A DNA stretch of 64,000 bases, taken from positions 1,178,001 through 1,242,000 of the forward strand of contig NZ_JAAGOW010000001.1 of assembly GCF_010499245.1 (NCBI RefSeq), written 5' to 3'. This stretch comes from Variovorax sp. WS11. GTDB taxonomy: Bacteria; Pseudomonadota; Gammaproteobacteria; Burkholderiales; Burkholderiaceae_C. Below, piece by piece: positions 53,502-64,000 of the stretch. The notes beneath the pieces are model-generated. The model did no database searches, was not told the origin of the DNA, and was given only the letters and a program-made list of their open reading frames with translations. Both the position numbers and the translations under genes were made by a program. The number at the start of each line of letters is the position of its first letter. Within the stretch, counting starts at the first letter, position 1.

Positions 53502-55400
53502 TCATCCTCCTGTGAGTGCCAGGGCCACACGATAGGTGATCCAGCACGCAATGTAGGCGAGGGCAAACAAGTAGGCCGCCATGATCCAGACATAGCGCCA
53601 GGAGCCGGTTTCGCGCTTGACCGCGGCCAGCGTCGAGATGCACTGCGGCGCGAAGACGTACCAGACCAGCAGCGACAGCGCCGTGGCGAGCGACCAGCTG
53701 CCGGCGATCAGCGGCTCCAGCTGGCCCGCGACATCGTCGCCGGTGGCCGAGAGCGCATACACCGTCCCGAGCGCGCCTACTGCCACCTCGCGCGCCGCCA
53801 TGCCGGGCACCAGCGCGATCGAGATCTGCCAGTTGAAGCCGATGGGCGCGAAGATGTGCTCGAGGCCGCGGCCGATGATGCCGGCCAGGCTGTACTGGAT
53901 CGCCGGGCCGGTCGCGCCCTCGGGCGGCGACGGGAAGGTGGACAGGAACCACAGCAGGATCGTCAGCGTCAGGATGATGGTGCCCACCCGCTGGATGAAG
54001 ATCCATGCGCGTTCGTACAGGCCCAGCGCCAGGTTGCGCAGGTTGGGCCAGCGGTAGGCCGGCAGCTCCATCATCAGCGGCGAGCGCTGCTGGTTGTCGC
54101 GAAAGCGCTTCATGACCCAGGCCACGGCCATCGCCGAGACGATGCCGAAGACGTACAGCGCGAAAAGCACGATGCCCTGCAGGTTGAACACGCCGCCCAC
54201 GGTGCGCGCCGGGATGAAGGCCGCGATCAGCAGCGCATAGACCGGCAGCCGCGCCGAACAGGTCATCAGCGGCGCGATCATGATCGTGGTGAGCCGGTCG
54301 CGCCAGTTGCCGATGGTGCGCGTGGCCATCACGCCCGGGATGGCGCAGGCGAAGCTCGACAAGAGCGGAATGAAGGAGCGGCCCGACAGCCCCACCGTGC
54401 CCATCACGCGGTCGAGCAGGAAGGCGGCGCGCGGCAGGTAGCCCGAGTCTTCCAGCGCCAGGATGAACAGGAAGAGGATCAGGATCTGCGGCAGGAACAC
54501 GATCACGCCGCCCACGCCGGCGATGATGCCGTCCACCAGCAGGCTCTGCAGCATGCCCTCGGGCACCACCCGCTTCACCAGCTCGCCGAAGGCGGCCGTG
54601 CCGTCCTTGATGGCGTCCATCGGCACGTTGGCCATGCTGAACACGGCCTGGAACATCAGGAACAGCGTGACCGCCAGCACCAGCATGCCCCACAGCGGAT
54701 GCATCACCACACGGTCGATGCGATCGCTGGCAGCCAGGCTGCCCGCGGGCTCGCGCACCGCGGCGGCGAGGATGCGGCGCACCTCGCGCTGGGTGGCCAG
54801 CACGTCGTCGAGGCCGGGCGCCTGCCAGGGCGCGGGCTGGGCGACCGCGACCGGCGCATCGAGCTGCGCCAGCAGGCCCTGGGCCCCGCCCGCGTGCACG
54901 CCGACCGTCTCGATCACCGGCACGCCGAGTTCGCGGGCGAGCAGCGGCACGTCGATCGCGATGCCCTGCTTCTTCGCCATGTCGGTCATGTTGAGCGCCA
55001 CCACCATCGGCAGGCCCAGGCGCTTAGCCTCGAGTACCAGCCGCAGGTTGAGCCGCAGGTTGGTTGCGTCGGTCACGCACACCAGCAGGTCGGGCAAGGC
55101 CTCCTCGCTCTTGCCGGTGACCACGTCGCGCGTGACGGCCTCGTCGGCCGACAGCGCATTCAGGCTGTAGGCGCCCGGCAGGTCGAGCACGGCCACGCGC
55201 CGGCCGGAGGCGGTGCGCAGCAGCCCTTCCTTGCGCTCGACCGTCACGCCGGCGTAGTTGGCCACCTTCTGGCGGCTGCCGGTGAGCAGGTTGAAGAGCG
55301 CGGTCTTGCCGCAGTTGGGATTGCCCAGCAGCGCGATGCGGCCGGGCGGCGCCGACGAGACGGCGGCGCCGGGCTGAAAGTTCAGGGTGGCCTCAACCAT
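53502..55400 (-). CDS. feoB: Ferrous iron transport protein B
   Basis: The 632-residue protein has an N-terminal GTPase domain: G1 GNPNCGKT at 26-33, G3 DLPGAYSL and G4 NMTD. A membrane part of eight or so helices follows with the Gate motifs SSFACAIPGVMATRTI and TCSARLPVYALLI, whose Cys residues are implicated in iron transport. It imports Fe2+ across the inner membrane. The ATG at 55400 overlaps the feoA stop by eight bases. A Fur box precedes the operon. Confidence 0.96.
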   Translation of the reverse strand: MVEATLNFQPGAAVSSAPPGRIALLGNPNCGKTALFNLLTGSRQKVANYAGVTVERKEGLLRTASGRRVAVLDLPGAYSLNALSADEAVTRDVVTGKSEEALPDLLVCVTDATNLRLNLRLVLEAKRLGLPMVVALNMTDMAKKQGIAIDVPLLARELGVPVIETVGVHAGGAQGLLAQLDAPVAVAQPAPWQAPGLDDVLATQREVRRILAAAVREPAGSLAASDRIDRVVMHPLWGMLVLAVTLFLMFQAVFSMANVPMDAIKDGTAAFGELVKRVVPEGMLQSLLVDGIIAGVGGVIVFLPQILILFLFILALEDSGYLPRAAFLLDRVMGTVGLSGRSFIPLLSSFACAIPGVMATRTIGNWRDRLTTIMIAPLMTCSARLPVYALLIAAFIPARTVGGVFNLQGIVLFALYVFGIVSAMAVAWVMKRFRDNQQRSPLMMELPAYRWPNLRNLALGLYERAWIFIQRVGTIILTLTILLWFLSTFPSPPEGATGPAIQYSLAGIIGRGLEHIFAPIGFNWQISIALVPGMAAREVAVGALGTVYALSATGDDVAGQLEPLIAGSWSLATALSLLVWYVFAPQCISTLAAVKRETGSWRYVWIMAAYLFALAYIACWITYRVALALTGG

Positions 55401-55674
55401 GGTGCGCGGCTCCCGGCAGGACGCGAACCAGCGCGGCCTCGTGCCGGCGCAGTGCAAAGGTGGTGTGGCCGAGGCGAACCGCGAGCGGCTCGCGGTTCGG
55501 CACGCCGCTGGCGACGATGCGCACCACCTCGCCGGGCACGAAGCCAATCTCGGTCAATCGAAGCACGAGGTCGCGCGCTTCCGCTTCTTCGGGCCTCGAC
55601 ACGTCGAGCACGGTGGCCCACTGGTGGCTGGGAAGCTGGTCGAGGCTGATGGCGGCCGTCGCCGCGCCGTTCAT
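55393..55674 (-). CDS. feoA: Ferrous iron transport protein A
   Basis: The 93-residue SH3-like protein has RLTEIGFVPGEVVRIVA and the end RRHEAALVRVLPG, as in FeoA, the cytoplasmic partner of FeoB. The ATG at 55674 is the best start; the longer open frame to 56040 crosses the Fur box and the neighbouring gene. It overlaps feoB by eight bases. Confidence 0.92.
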   Translation of the reverse strand: MNGAATAAISLDQLPSHQWATVLDVSRPEEAEARDLVLRLTEIGFVPGEVVRIVASGVPNREPLAVRLGHTTFALRRHEAALVRVLPGAAHHG

Positions 55675-55705
55675 GGAGGTCACCCGCAGATCCAAATCGT
55701 CAAAA

Positions 55706-55720
55706 TGAGAATTATTCTCG
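55706..55720. promoter_or_regulatory. Fur box in front of feoA and the divergent C13 peptidase gene
   Basis: TGAGAAT-T-ATTCTCG is a 7-1-7 inverted repeat with a perfect inner 6-1-6 palindrome, and matches the Fur consensus of TGATAAT-type half sites at most positions. It lies 32 bases before the feoA start on the minus side and 64 bases before the peptidase start on the plus side, so it could repress both under iron-replete conditions. Confidence 0.85.
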
Positions 55721-55783
55721 AAAAGAGGGGCTGTGGGCGAGTCGCCGCTGAAGTATCCCTGCCGGGCGGGCATGATCGCGGGC

Positions 55784-57220
55784 ATGACAGACCTGGATCC
55801 CGAACCATCCGCCGAAGCGTCGATCGCCCCGCAGAGCCCCGTGCCACCGAGGCTCAGCCTGTGGCGTTGGATCACCGAGGGTTTGCGCGCCTCGATCCTG
55901 CTGGCGCCGCGCACCGCGGGCGCGCCTTCGCCCTGGCAACTGATCGTCATCGTGCTGATCCCCAGCCTGCTGATGCTGGCCCTGGAGCGACTGCAGATCG
56001 CGGGACCGGCGACCTTCAACGCCGCCATCGAGCTCAACACCTACTGGGCCTTCGCCATCACCCTGTGGGTCGGCTGGCTGACGCTGTCGCGCAGCCGCGC
56101 GGATGCCACCCTGAGCGGCTGGTTCGCGCTGGCGACCTGGGCCGCCCTGCCGTGGAGCCTGCTCATGGGCTGCATGTCGCTGGCGTACTTCCGAGGCTGG
56201 CTCCCAGCTGCGCTGACCACGCCGTCCGCCTTCTGGACGGTCTATGGCGGCCTGCTCGGCATTGCCTTCGTGGCCGGCGTGCGGCTGATGGCGCGCTATG
56301 TGCCGCGGCAGGCATGGCTGACGCTTTTCATGCCCGGGATGCTCGCGATCACCGCCCTCGGCATCTGGGACGGGATGCAGGAACAGGAACGGGTCTGGCA
56401 GCCGGACGCGAGCGCCGCGGCCGCGGCGCCAGAGCGGCCCCGGCTGCACCTGACGCAAGAGATCTTCGAGGCGCAGCAGGCCGTGTGGCAGCGCGCGGTC
56501 GACGGCATCGCACCCCGGCGTGCCGGCGAGGCCCAGGTCTACGGCCTGGTGTTCGCGCCCTATGCCTCCGAGGACGTCTTCCTGCGCGAGAGCGCCATGG
56601 TCGGGACCCTGCTGGAGGAGCGTTTCGACGCCCGCGACCACGTGCTGCGCCTGGTCAACCACGCCACGACCTCGGACGAACTGCCCTGGGCGACGCCGCT
56701 CAACCTGCGCCGCGCCGTGCAGGCGATGGCCGAGCGCATGGACCGCGAACAGGACGTGCTGGTGATCTACATGACCTCCCACGGCGCCAACGACTTCAAG
56801 CTGGCCTCCTCCCACTGGCCGCTCACCGTGCCCTGGCTCACGCCCAAGGAACTGCGCGAGGCACTGGACGCGGCCGGCATCCGGCACCGGGTAATCGCGA
56901 TCTCGGCCTGCTATTCGGGCGGCTGGATCGAGCCGTTGGCCACCGAGCACAGCCTGGTGATGACCGCCGCGGATGCCGAACACACCTCCTACGGCTGCGG
57001 CCACCGCTCGGAGCTCACCTTCTTCGGCCGCGCGGTGTTCGGCGAGGCCCTGCGCAAGACGCACTCCTTCGAGGCGGCCTTCGCCGAGGCGGTGCCGGTG
57101 ATCAAGCAGCGCGAGATCGATGCCGGCAAGGAAGACGGTTTTTCGAACCCGCAGATCCACGTGGGCGCGGGCATCCGGCCCGTGCTGGACCAGTTATCGC
57201 AGCGGCTCGGCAAGAACTGA
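55784..57220 (+). CDS. C13 family (legumain-like) peptidase with N-terminal transmembrane domain
   Basis: From the ATG at 55784 this is 478 residues. The first half has four to five helices (about 50-70, 85-102, 110-132, 146-168 and 175-195). The second half is a caspase-fold C13 peptidase with the catalytic His333 in YMTSHGAND and Cys376 in ISACYSGGWIEPL. It has QVYGLVFAPYASEDVF at the domain start and MTAADAEHTSYGCG late in it. The active site may face the cytoplasm or periplasm depending on helix count. Alternative starts are 55772 (ATG) and 55733 (GTG). It shares a 100-base regulatory gap with feoA. The substrate is unknown. Confidence 0.87.
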   Translation: MTDLDPEPSAEASIAPQSPVPPRLSLWRWITEGLRASILLAPRTAGAPSPWQLIVIVLIPSLLMLALERLQIAGPATFNAAIELNTYWAFAITLWVGWLTLSRSRADATLSGWFALATWAALPWSLLMGCMSLAYFRGWLPAALTTPSAFWTVYGGLLGIAFVAGVRLMARYVPRQAWLTLFMPGMLAITALGIWDGMQEQERVWQPDASAAAAAPERPRLHLTQEIFEAQQAVWQRAVDGIAPRRAGEAQVYGLVFAPYASEDVFLRESAMVGTLLEERFDARDHVLRLVNHATTSDELPWATPLNLRRAVQAMAERMDREQDVLVIYMTSHGANDFKLASSHWPLTVPWLTPKELREALDAAGIRHRVIAISACYSGGWIEPLATEHSLVMTAADAEHTSYGCGHRSELTFFGRAVFGEALRKTHSFEAAFAEAVPVIKQREIDAGKEDGFSNPQIHVGAGIRPVLDQLSQRLGKN

Positions 57221-57236
57221 AGCCGAGCCTGCGGAC

Positions 57237-60104
<2,868 letters not shown>

Positions 60105-60136
60105 GAGGAACTCCTTGTATTCGTGGAAGCACCTCA

Positions 60137-60145
60137 AAGATAGCA
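60137..60145 (-). promoter_or_regulatory. Possible extended -10 element for acnA
   Basis: The minus strand reads TGC-TATCTT, an extended -10 form, 33 bases before the acnA start. The -35 at the usual distance is poor. Nearby, GAAGGGCGCA (60170-60179) and TGCGCCCTTC (60188-60197) form a perfect 10-base inverted repeat that could be an operator. Confidence 0.45.
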
Positions 60146-60303
60146 GGGTTCGATGACAAGGTGAGGCTCGAAGGGCGCATCCCCGAGTGCGCCCTTCAGG
60201 TGTTTCAGACCGCTACCGCGCCGCGGCGCTCCGGCCGCCCGGCCGCCGGTCGATGACTTGGGAGGTCATGGCTGCCGCGCGCCGCCTCACTAGGATGGCG
60301 GCC

Positions 60304-61134
60304 ATGAGCACCTCTTCCACGCCGCCGCCCACCGCTGCCGACTCCTTCGGCGCCCACCTGCGCCACTGGCGCCAGCACCGCCGCCTGAGCCAGCTCGACC
60401 TGGCGCACGAGGCCCAGGTTTCGACCCGCCACCTGAGCTACGTCGAAACCGGCCGCGCCGAGCCCAGCCGGGAGATGGTGCTGCGCCTGGCCGAGCGGCT
60501 GGAGGTGCCGCTGCGCGAGCGCAACACCCTGCTGGTGGCGGCCGGCTACGCGCCGATGTACCGGCAGCGCTCGCTGGACGATCCGGCGATGGCCCCCGCC
60601 CGGCAGGCGGTGGAGCTGGTGCTCAAGGGGCACGAGCCCTTCCCTGCACTGGCGGTGGATCGCCACTGGAACCTGGTGGCGCACAACGCGCTCGTGCCCC
60701 TGCTGATGGACGGCGCGGCGCCGGAACTGCTTCAGCCGCCGGTCAACGTGCTTCGGCTCAGCCTTCATCCCAAGGGCGTGGCGCCGCGCATCGCCAACCT
60801 GGCGCAGTGGCGCGCCCACCTGCTGGAGCGGCTGCAGCAGCAGATCGCCGCCACAGGCGACGCGGCACTCGTCGCGCTGCTTGACGAGCTCGCGGCCTAC
60901 CCCGCGCCGCAGGTGAGCCACGACACGCCGCCCAACAACAGCGAGCTGGCCGGCGTGGCCGTGCCCTTCCAGTACGTCACGCCGCAAGGGGTGCTGAGCT
61001 TCATCAGCACGACCACCATCTTCGGCACGCCGGTCGATGTCACGCTGCAGGAGCTGGCGGTGGAGTCCTTCTTTCCCGCGGATGCGCAGACCGCGGCGGC
61101 GCTGATGTCAATGGGCGAAAAAAAGCCCGCCTGA
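60304..61134 (+). CDS. XRE-family helix-turn-helix regulator with MmyB-like ligand domain
   Basis: From ATG 60304 this is 276 residues. Residues about 17-72 are an XRE HTH (LRHWRQHRRLSQLDLAHEAQV then TRHLSYVETGRAEPSREM), and the rest is the MmyB-type domain with LLVAAGYAPMYRQRSLDD, LAVDRHWNLVAHN and TFGTPVDVTLQELAVESFFPAD-like end. Regulators of this type often control adjacent metabolic genes and bind fatty acyl or other small ligands. It sits between acnA and acnB. The TGA stop lies in the loop of the downstream terminator. An ATG at 60295 is an alternative start. Confidence 0.9.
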   Translation: MSTSSTPPPTAADSFGAHLRHWRQHRRLSQLDLAHEAQVSTRHLSYVETGRAEPSREMVLRLAERLEVPLRERNTLLVAAGYAPMYRQRSLDDPAMAPARQAVELVLKGHEPFPALAVDRHWNLVAHNALVPLLMDGAAPELLQPPVNVLRLSLHPKGVAPRIANLAQWRAHLLERLQQQIAATGDAALVALLDELAAYPAPQVSHDTPPNNSELAGVAVPFQYVTPQGVLSFISTTTIFGTPVDVTLQELAVESFFPADAQTAAALMSMGEKKPA

Positions 61135-61145
61135 GGCGGGCTTTT
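61124..61145. terminator. Bidirectional terminator with the regulator's stop codon in its loop
   Basis: AGCCCGCC (61124-61131) pairs with GGCGGGCT (61135-61142); the three-base loop is TGA, the stop codon of the XRE gene. A-rich bases before and TTTT after serve both strands, so it also ends the convergent acnB transcript. Confidence 0.9.
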
Positions 61146-61169
61146 CCTTGTGCGCCGAGCGAACAGCGA

Positions 61170-63755
61170 TCAGGCAGCAACCTTGGCCGCGACTTCCGTG
61201 TAGTCCTCGATCTTGTCGAAATTGAGGTACTGGTAGATCTGGTCGCTGGCCGCGTCGAGCACGCCGACGCTGGTCATGTACTCCTCGCGGGTCGGGATGC
61301 GGCCCAGGCGCGAGCAGATGGCGGCCAGCTCGGCGCTGCCCAGGTACACGTTGGTGTTCTTGCCCAGACGGTTGGGGAAGTTGCGCGTGCTGGTCGACAT
61401 CACGGTCGCGCCCTCGCGCACCTGCGCCTGGTTGCCCATGCACAGCGAGCAGCCCGGCATCTCGGTGCGCGCGCCGGCGTTGCCGAACACGCCGTAGTGG
61501 CCTTCCTCGGTGAGCTGGTGCGCGTCCATCTTGGTCGGCGGAGCGATCCACAGCTTGACCGGAATGTCGCGCTTGCCTTCCAGCAGCTTGGAAGCGGCAC
61601 GGAAGTGGCCGATGTTGGTCATGCAGGAACCGATGAAGACCTCGTCGATCTGGGCGCCGGCCACGTCCGACAGCGTCTTCACGTCGTCGGGGTCGTTGGG
61701 GCAGGCCACGATGGGCTCGTGGATGTCGGCCAGGTCGATCTCGATCACGGCGGCGTACTCGGCGTCGGCATCGCCCTTGAGCAGCTGCTGATCTTTCAAC
61801 CAGGCTTCCTGTGCGGCGATGCGGCGGCCCAGCGTGCGCGCGTCGGCATAGCCCTCGGCGATCATCCACTTCATCAGCGTGATGTTGCTGTTGATGTATT
61901 CGGCGATGGGCTCCTTGTTCAGGTGCACCGTGCAGCCGGCGGCCGAGCGCTCGGCCGAGGCGTCGCTCAGTTCGAAGGCCTGTTCCACCTTCAGGTCCGG
62001 CAGGCCCTCGATCTCGAGGATGCGGCCCGAGAAGATGTTTTTCTTGCCCTTCTTCTCGACCGTCAGCAGGCCCTGCTTGATGGCGTAGAGCGGGATCGCG
62101 TTGACCAGGTCGCGCAGCGTCACGCCGGGCTGCATCTTGCCCTTGAAGCGCACCAGCACGGATTCGGGCATGTCCAGCGGCATCACGCCGGTCGCGGCCG
62201 CGAAGGCCACGAGGCCGGAGCCGGCCGGGAAGCTGATGCCGATCGGGAAGCGGGTGTGGCTGTCGCCGCCGGTGCCCACGGTGTCGGGCGTCAGCAGGCG
62301 GTTGAGCCAGCTGTGGATCACGCCGTCGCCGGGGCGCAGCGAGACGCCGCCGCGGGTGGCCATGAAGTCCGGCAGCTCGTGGTGCATCTTCACGTCCACC
62401 TTCTTGGGGTAGGCGGCCGTGTGGCAGAAGGACTGCATCACCAGGTCGGCGCTGAAGCCCAGGCAGGCCAGGTCCTTGAGCTCGTCGCGCGTCATCGGGC
62501 CGGTGGTGTCCTGGCTGCCGACGGAGGTCATCCTGGGCTCGCAGTAGGTGCCGGGGCGAACGCCATGACCCTCCGGCAGGCCGCAGGCGCGGCCGACCAT
62601 CTTCTGGGCCAGCGAGAAGCCCTTCTTGGTGTCGACCGGGCTGACCGGCAGGCGGAACAGCGCCGAAGCCGGCAGTCCCAAGGCCTCGCGCGCCTTGGCC
62701 GTCAAGCCGCGGCCGATGATCAGCGGAATGCGGCCGCCGGCGCGCACCTCGTCGAACAGCACCTCGCTCTTGACCTTGAACTCGGCGATAACCTTGCCGT
62801 CCTTCAGCGCCTTGCCCTCGTAGGGGCGCAGCTCGACCACGTCGCCCATCTCCATCTGGCTCACGTCGAGCTCGATGGGCAGCGCACCGGCGTCTTCCAT
62901 CGTGTTGTAGAAGATCGGCGCGATCTTGGTGCCCAGGCAGACGCCGCCGAAGCGCTTGTTGGGGATGAACGGGATGTCCTGGCCGGTGAACCAGAGCACC
63001 GAATTGGTGGCGCTCTTGCGCGACGAACCGGTGCCGACCACGTCGCCCACGTAGGCGACCAGGTGGCCCTTCTCCTTCAGCGACTCGATGAACTTGACCG
63101 GGCCGCGCTTGCCGTCTTCTTCGGGCGTGATGCCGGGACGCGCGTTCTTCAGCATCGCCAGCGCGTGCATCGGGATGTCGGGGCGCGTGGTGGCGTCGGG
63201 CGCGGGCGAGAGGTCGTCGGTGTTGGTCTCGCCGCTCACCTTGAGCACCGTGATGGTGAGGCTCTGCGGCACTTCGGGCCGGCTGGTGAACCACTCGGCA
63301 TCGGCCCAGCTCTGCAGCACGGCCTTGGCATTGGCATTGCCCGTGTCGGCCTTTTCCTTGACGTCGTGGAACTGATCGAACATCAGGAGGGTTTTCTTCA
63401 GACCCTCGGCCGCGACGCCGCCCACCTCGGCATCGTCGAGCAGGTCGATCAGCGGGCTGATGTTGTAGCCGCCCAGCATGGTGCCCAGCAGCTCGGTGGC
63501 GTGGGCACGCGAGAGGAGCAGGCTCTTCTCGGTGCCGTGTGCCACCGCTGCCAGGTAGCTCGCCTTGACCTTGGCCGCGTCGTCCACGCCGGCCGGCACG
63601 CGGTGCGCGAGCAGGTTCAGCAGGAACTCGCCGTCCTTGGCGGTGGCGCTCTTCATCAGTTCGATGACTTCGCTGGTCTGCTTGGCCGACAAGGGCAGCG
63701 GCGGGATGCCGAGCGCGGCGCGCTCGGCGACATGGTCAACGTAGGCTTGCAACAT
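61170..63755 (-). CDS. acnB: Bifunctional aconitate hydratase 2 / 2-methylisocitrate dehydratase
   Basis: The 861-residue AcnB starts [22 protein letters not shown] with the helical HEAT-like N-terminal domain, followed by the swivel domain, then the catalytic domains with cluster ligands in [11 protein letters not shown] and [14 protein letters not shown]. This domain order separates AcnB from AcnA. It is the main TCA-cycle aconitase and may also hydrate 2-methylaconitate. GGAGAAGAG lies before the ATG at 63755. The open frame extends to 63914 but without similarity. Confidence 0.97.
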   Translation of the reverse strand: MLQAYVDHVAERAALGIPPLPLSAKQTSEVIELMKSATAKDGEFLLNLLAHRVPAGVDDAAKVKASYLAAVAHGTEKSLLLSRAHATELLGTMLGGYNISPLIDLLDDAEVGGVAAEGLKKTLLMFDQFHDVKEKADTGNANAKAVLQSWADAEWFTSRPEVPQSLTITVLKVSGETNTDDLSPAPDATTRPDIPMHALAMLKNARPGITPEEDGKRGPVKFIESLKEKGHLVAYVGDVVGTGSSRKSATNSVLWFTGQDIPFIPNKRFGGVCLGTKIAPIFYNTMEDAGALPIELDVSQMEMGDVVELRPYEGKALKDGKVIAEFKVKSEVLFDEVRAGGRIPLIIGRGLTAKAREALGLPASALFRLPVSPVDTKKGFSLAQKMVGRACGLPEGHGVRPGTYCEPRMTSVGSQDTTGPMTRDELKDLACLGFSADLVMQSFCHTAAYPKKVDVKMHHELPDFMATRGGVSLRPGDGVIHSWLNRLLTPDTVGTGGDSHTRFPIGISFPAGSGLVAFAAATGVMPLDMPESVLVRFKGKMQPGVTLRDLVNAIPLYAIKQGLLTVEKKGKKNIFSGRILEIEGLPDLKVEQAFELSDASAERSAAGCTVHLNKEPIAEYINSNITLMKWMIAEGYADARTLGRRIAAQEAWLKDQQLLKGDADAEYAAVIEIDLADIHEPIVACPNDPDDVKTLSDVAGAQIDEVFIGSCMTNIGHFRAASKLLEGKRDIPVKLWIAPPTKMDAHQLTEEGHYGVFGNAGARTEMPGCSLCMGNQAQVREGATVMSTSTRNFPNRLGKNTNVYLGSAELAAICSRLGRIPTREEYMTSVGVLDAASDQIYQYLNFDKIEDYTEVAAKVAA

Positions 63756-63820
63756 TTTTCTCTTCTCCGAGATCGGGAACCGTGGCGGCCAAGCAAAAGG
63801 CGGGCCGCCTGCGCCTTGAA

Positions 63821-64000
63821 TTACTTCTTGGGAGCGTCCGCGCCCTCGAACAGGCTCTTGGGCGGGTTCTTCTTCATGTCCTCTGCCATCACCGCTTGCT
63901 CGGTCGCCTGGCATTCATCGGCCAGGCGCAGGCCCTGCTTCTGGCTCATCAGCATGGACTTGTTGCCCAGCTGCAGCCACATGGCCTCGGCCTTGGGGTC
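63821..64000 (-). CDS. Hypothetical protein, C-terminal part
   Basis: The frame is open from the window edge on the minus strand and ends TAA at 63823-63821, giving 59 visible residues such as [20 protein letters not shown] and [19 protein letters not shown], ending GADAPKK. It is hydrophilic and helical without a known motif that I recognise. It lies 65 bases before acnB on the same strand, so the two may be co-transcribed. The N-terminus is outside the window. Confidence 0.6.
   Translation of the reverse strand, partial: DPKAEAMWLQLGNKSMLMSQKQGLRLADECQATEQAVMAEDMKKNPPKSLFEGADAPKK

Noticed and set aside
53484..55649. A 721-codon plus-strand open frame opposite feoB
   Set aside because: Same effect: residues are dominated by Arg, His, Gln and Asp with no recognisable motif, while feoB on the other strand has every expected motif.

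Overview
This is a GC-rich bacterial chromosome segment, densely coded and mostly housekeeping. Gene content and order suggest a betaproteobacterium of the Comamonadaceae, most like Variovorax or a close relative. The pointers are the orn / M48 protease / pterin dehydratase / rsgA run, the rpsP-rimM-trmD-rplS operon, rpsT next to a DUF3579 gene and argD-argF, the kynB-kynU-kynA cluster, and a SirB1 protein near murJ. The genus is an inference, because no rRNA gene is present. I found no transposase, phage gene, CRISPR array, tRNA or rRNA.

Bases 1-20.3 kb are accessory nitrogen/carbon catabolism. A HAD gene fragment and an M20 amidohydrolase come first. A minus-strand operon follows: class III aminotransferase, Lrp regulator, then a three-part flavo-iron-sulfur dehydrogenase of the HcnABC/opine-oxidase type. 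Next are a hydroxyacid reductase and a double GNAT protein. A stretch without an intact gene holds a shrunken aldehyde dehydrogenase relic. A plus-strand run then encodes a HAD hydrolase, a PuuB-like amine oxidase, a complete peptide/opine-type ABC importer, a tartrate/isopropylmalate-type dehydrogenase and a succinate-semialdehyde-type dehydrogenase. It faces a second such dehydrogenase. The layout fits uptake and oxidation of an amine or amino-acid conjugate; the substrate cannot be read from sequence.

Bases 20.5-47.8 kb are mostly core genes: a DEAD-box helicase with a hairpin leader, orn, M48 protease, pterin dehydratase, rsgA, a glycosyltransferase, hisC, a CobD-like protein, a NUDIX hydrolase, the ribosomal operon rpsP-rimM-trmD-rplS, Pit plus its DUF47 partner, pcnB-folK, hda, purM, an AI-2E-type permease, an isochorismatase-like hydrolase with a GlxA regulator, SirB1, murJ, rpsT, DUF3579, argD and argF.

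Bases 47.9-64 kb begin with the kynurenine pathway (kynB, kynU, kynA), followed on the same strand by an odd SUKH-plus-repeat protein. A minus-strand ferrous iron operon (feoA, feoB, a Cys-rich membrane peptide, a flavin monooxygenase) follows. It has a near-perfect Fur box, shared with a divergent membrane-anchored C13 (legumain-like) peptidase. The window ends with both aconitases, acnA and acnB, flanking an XRE/MmyB-type regulator, and a partial small gene.
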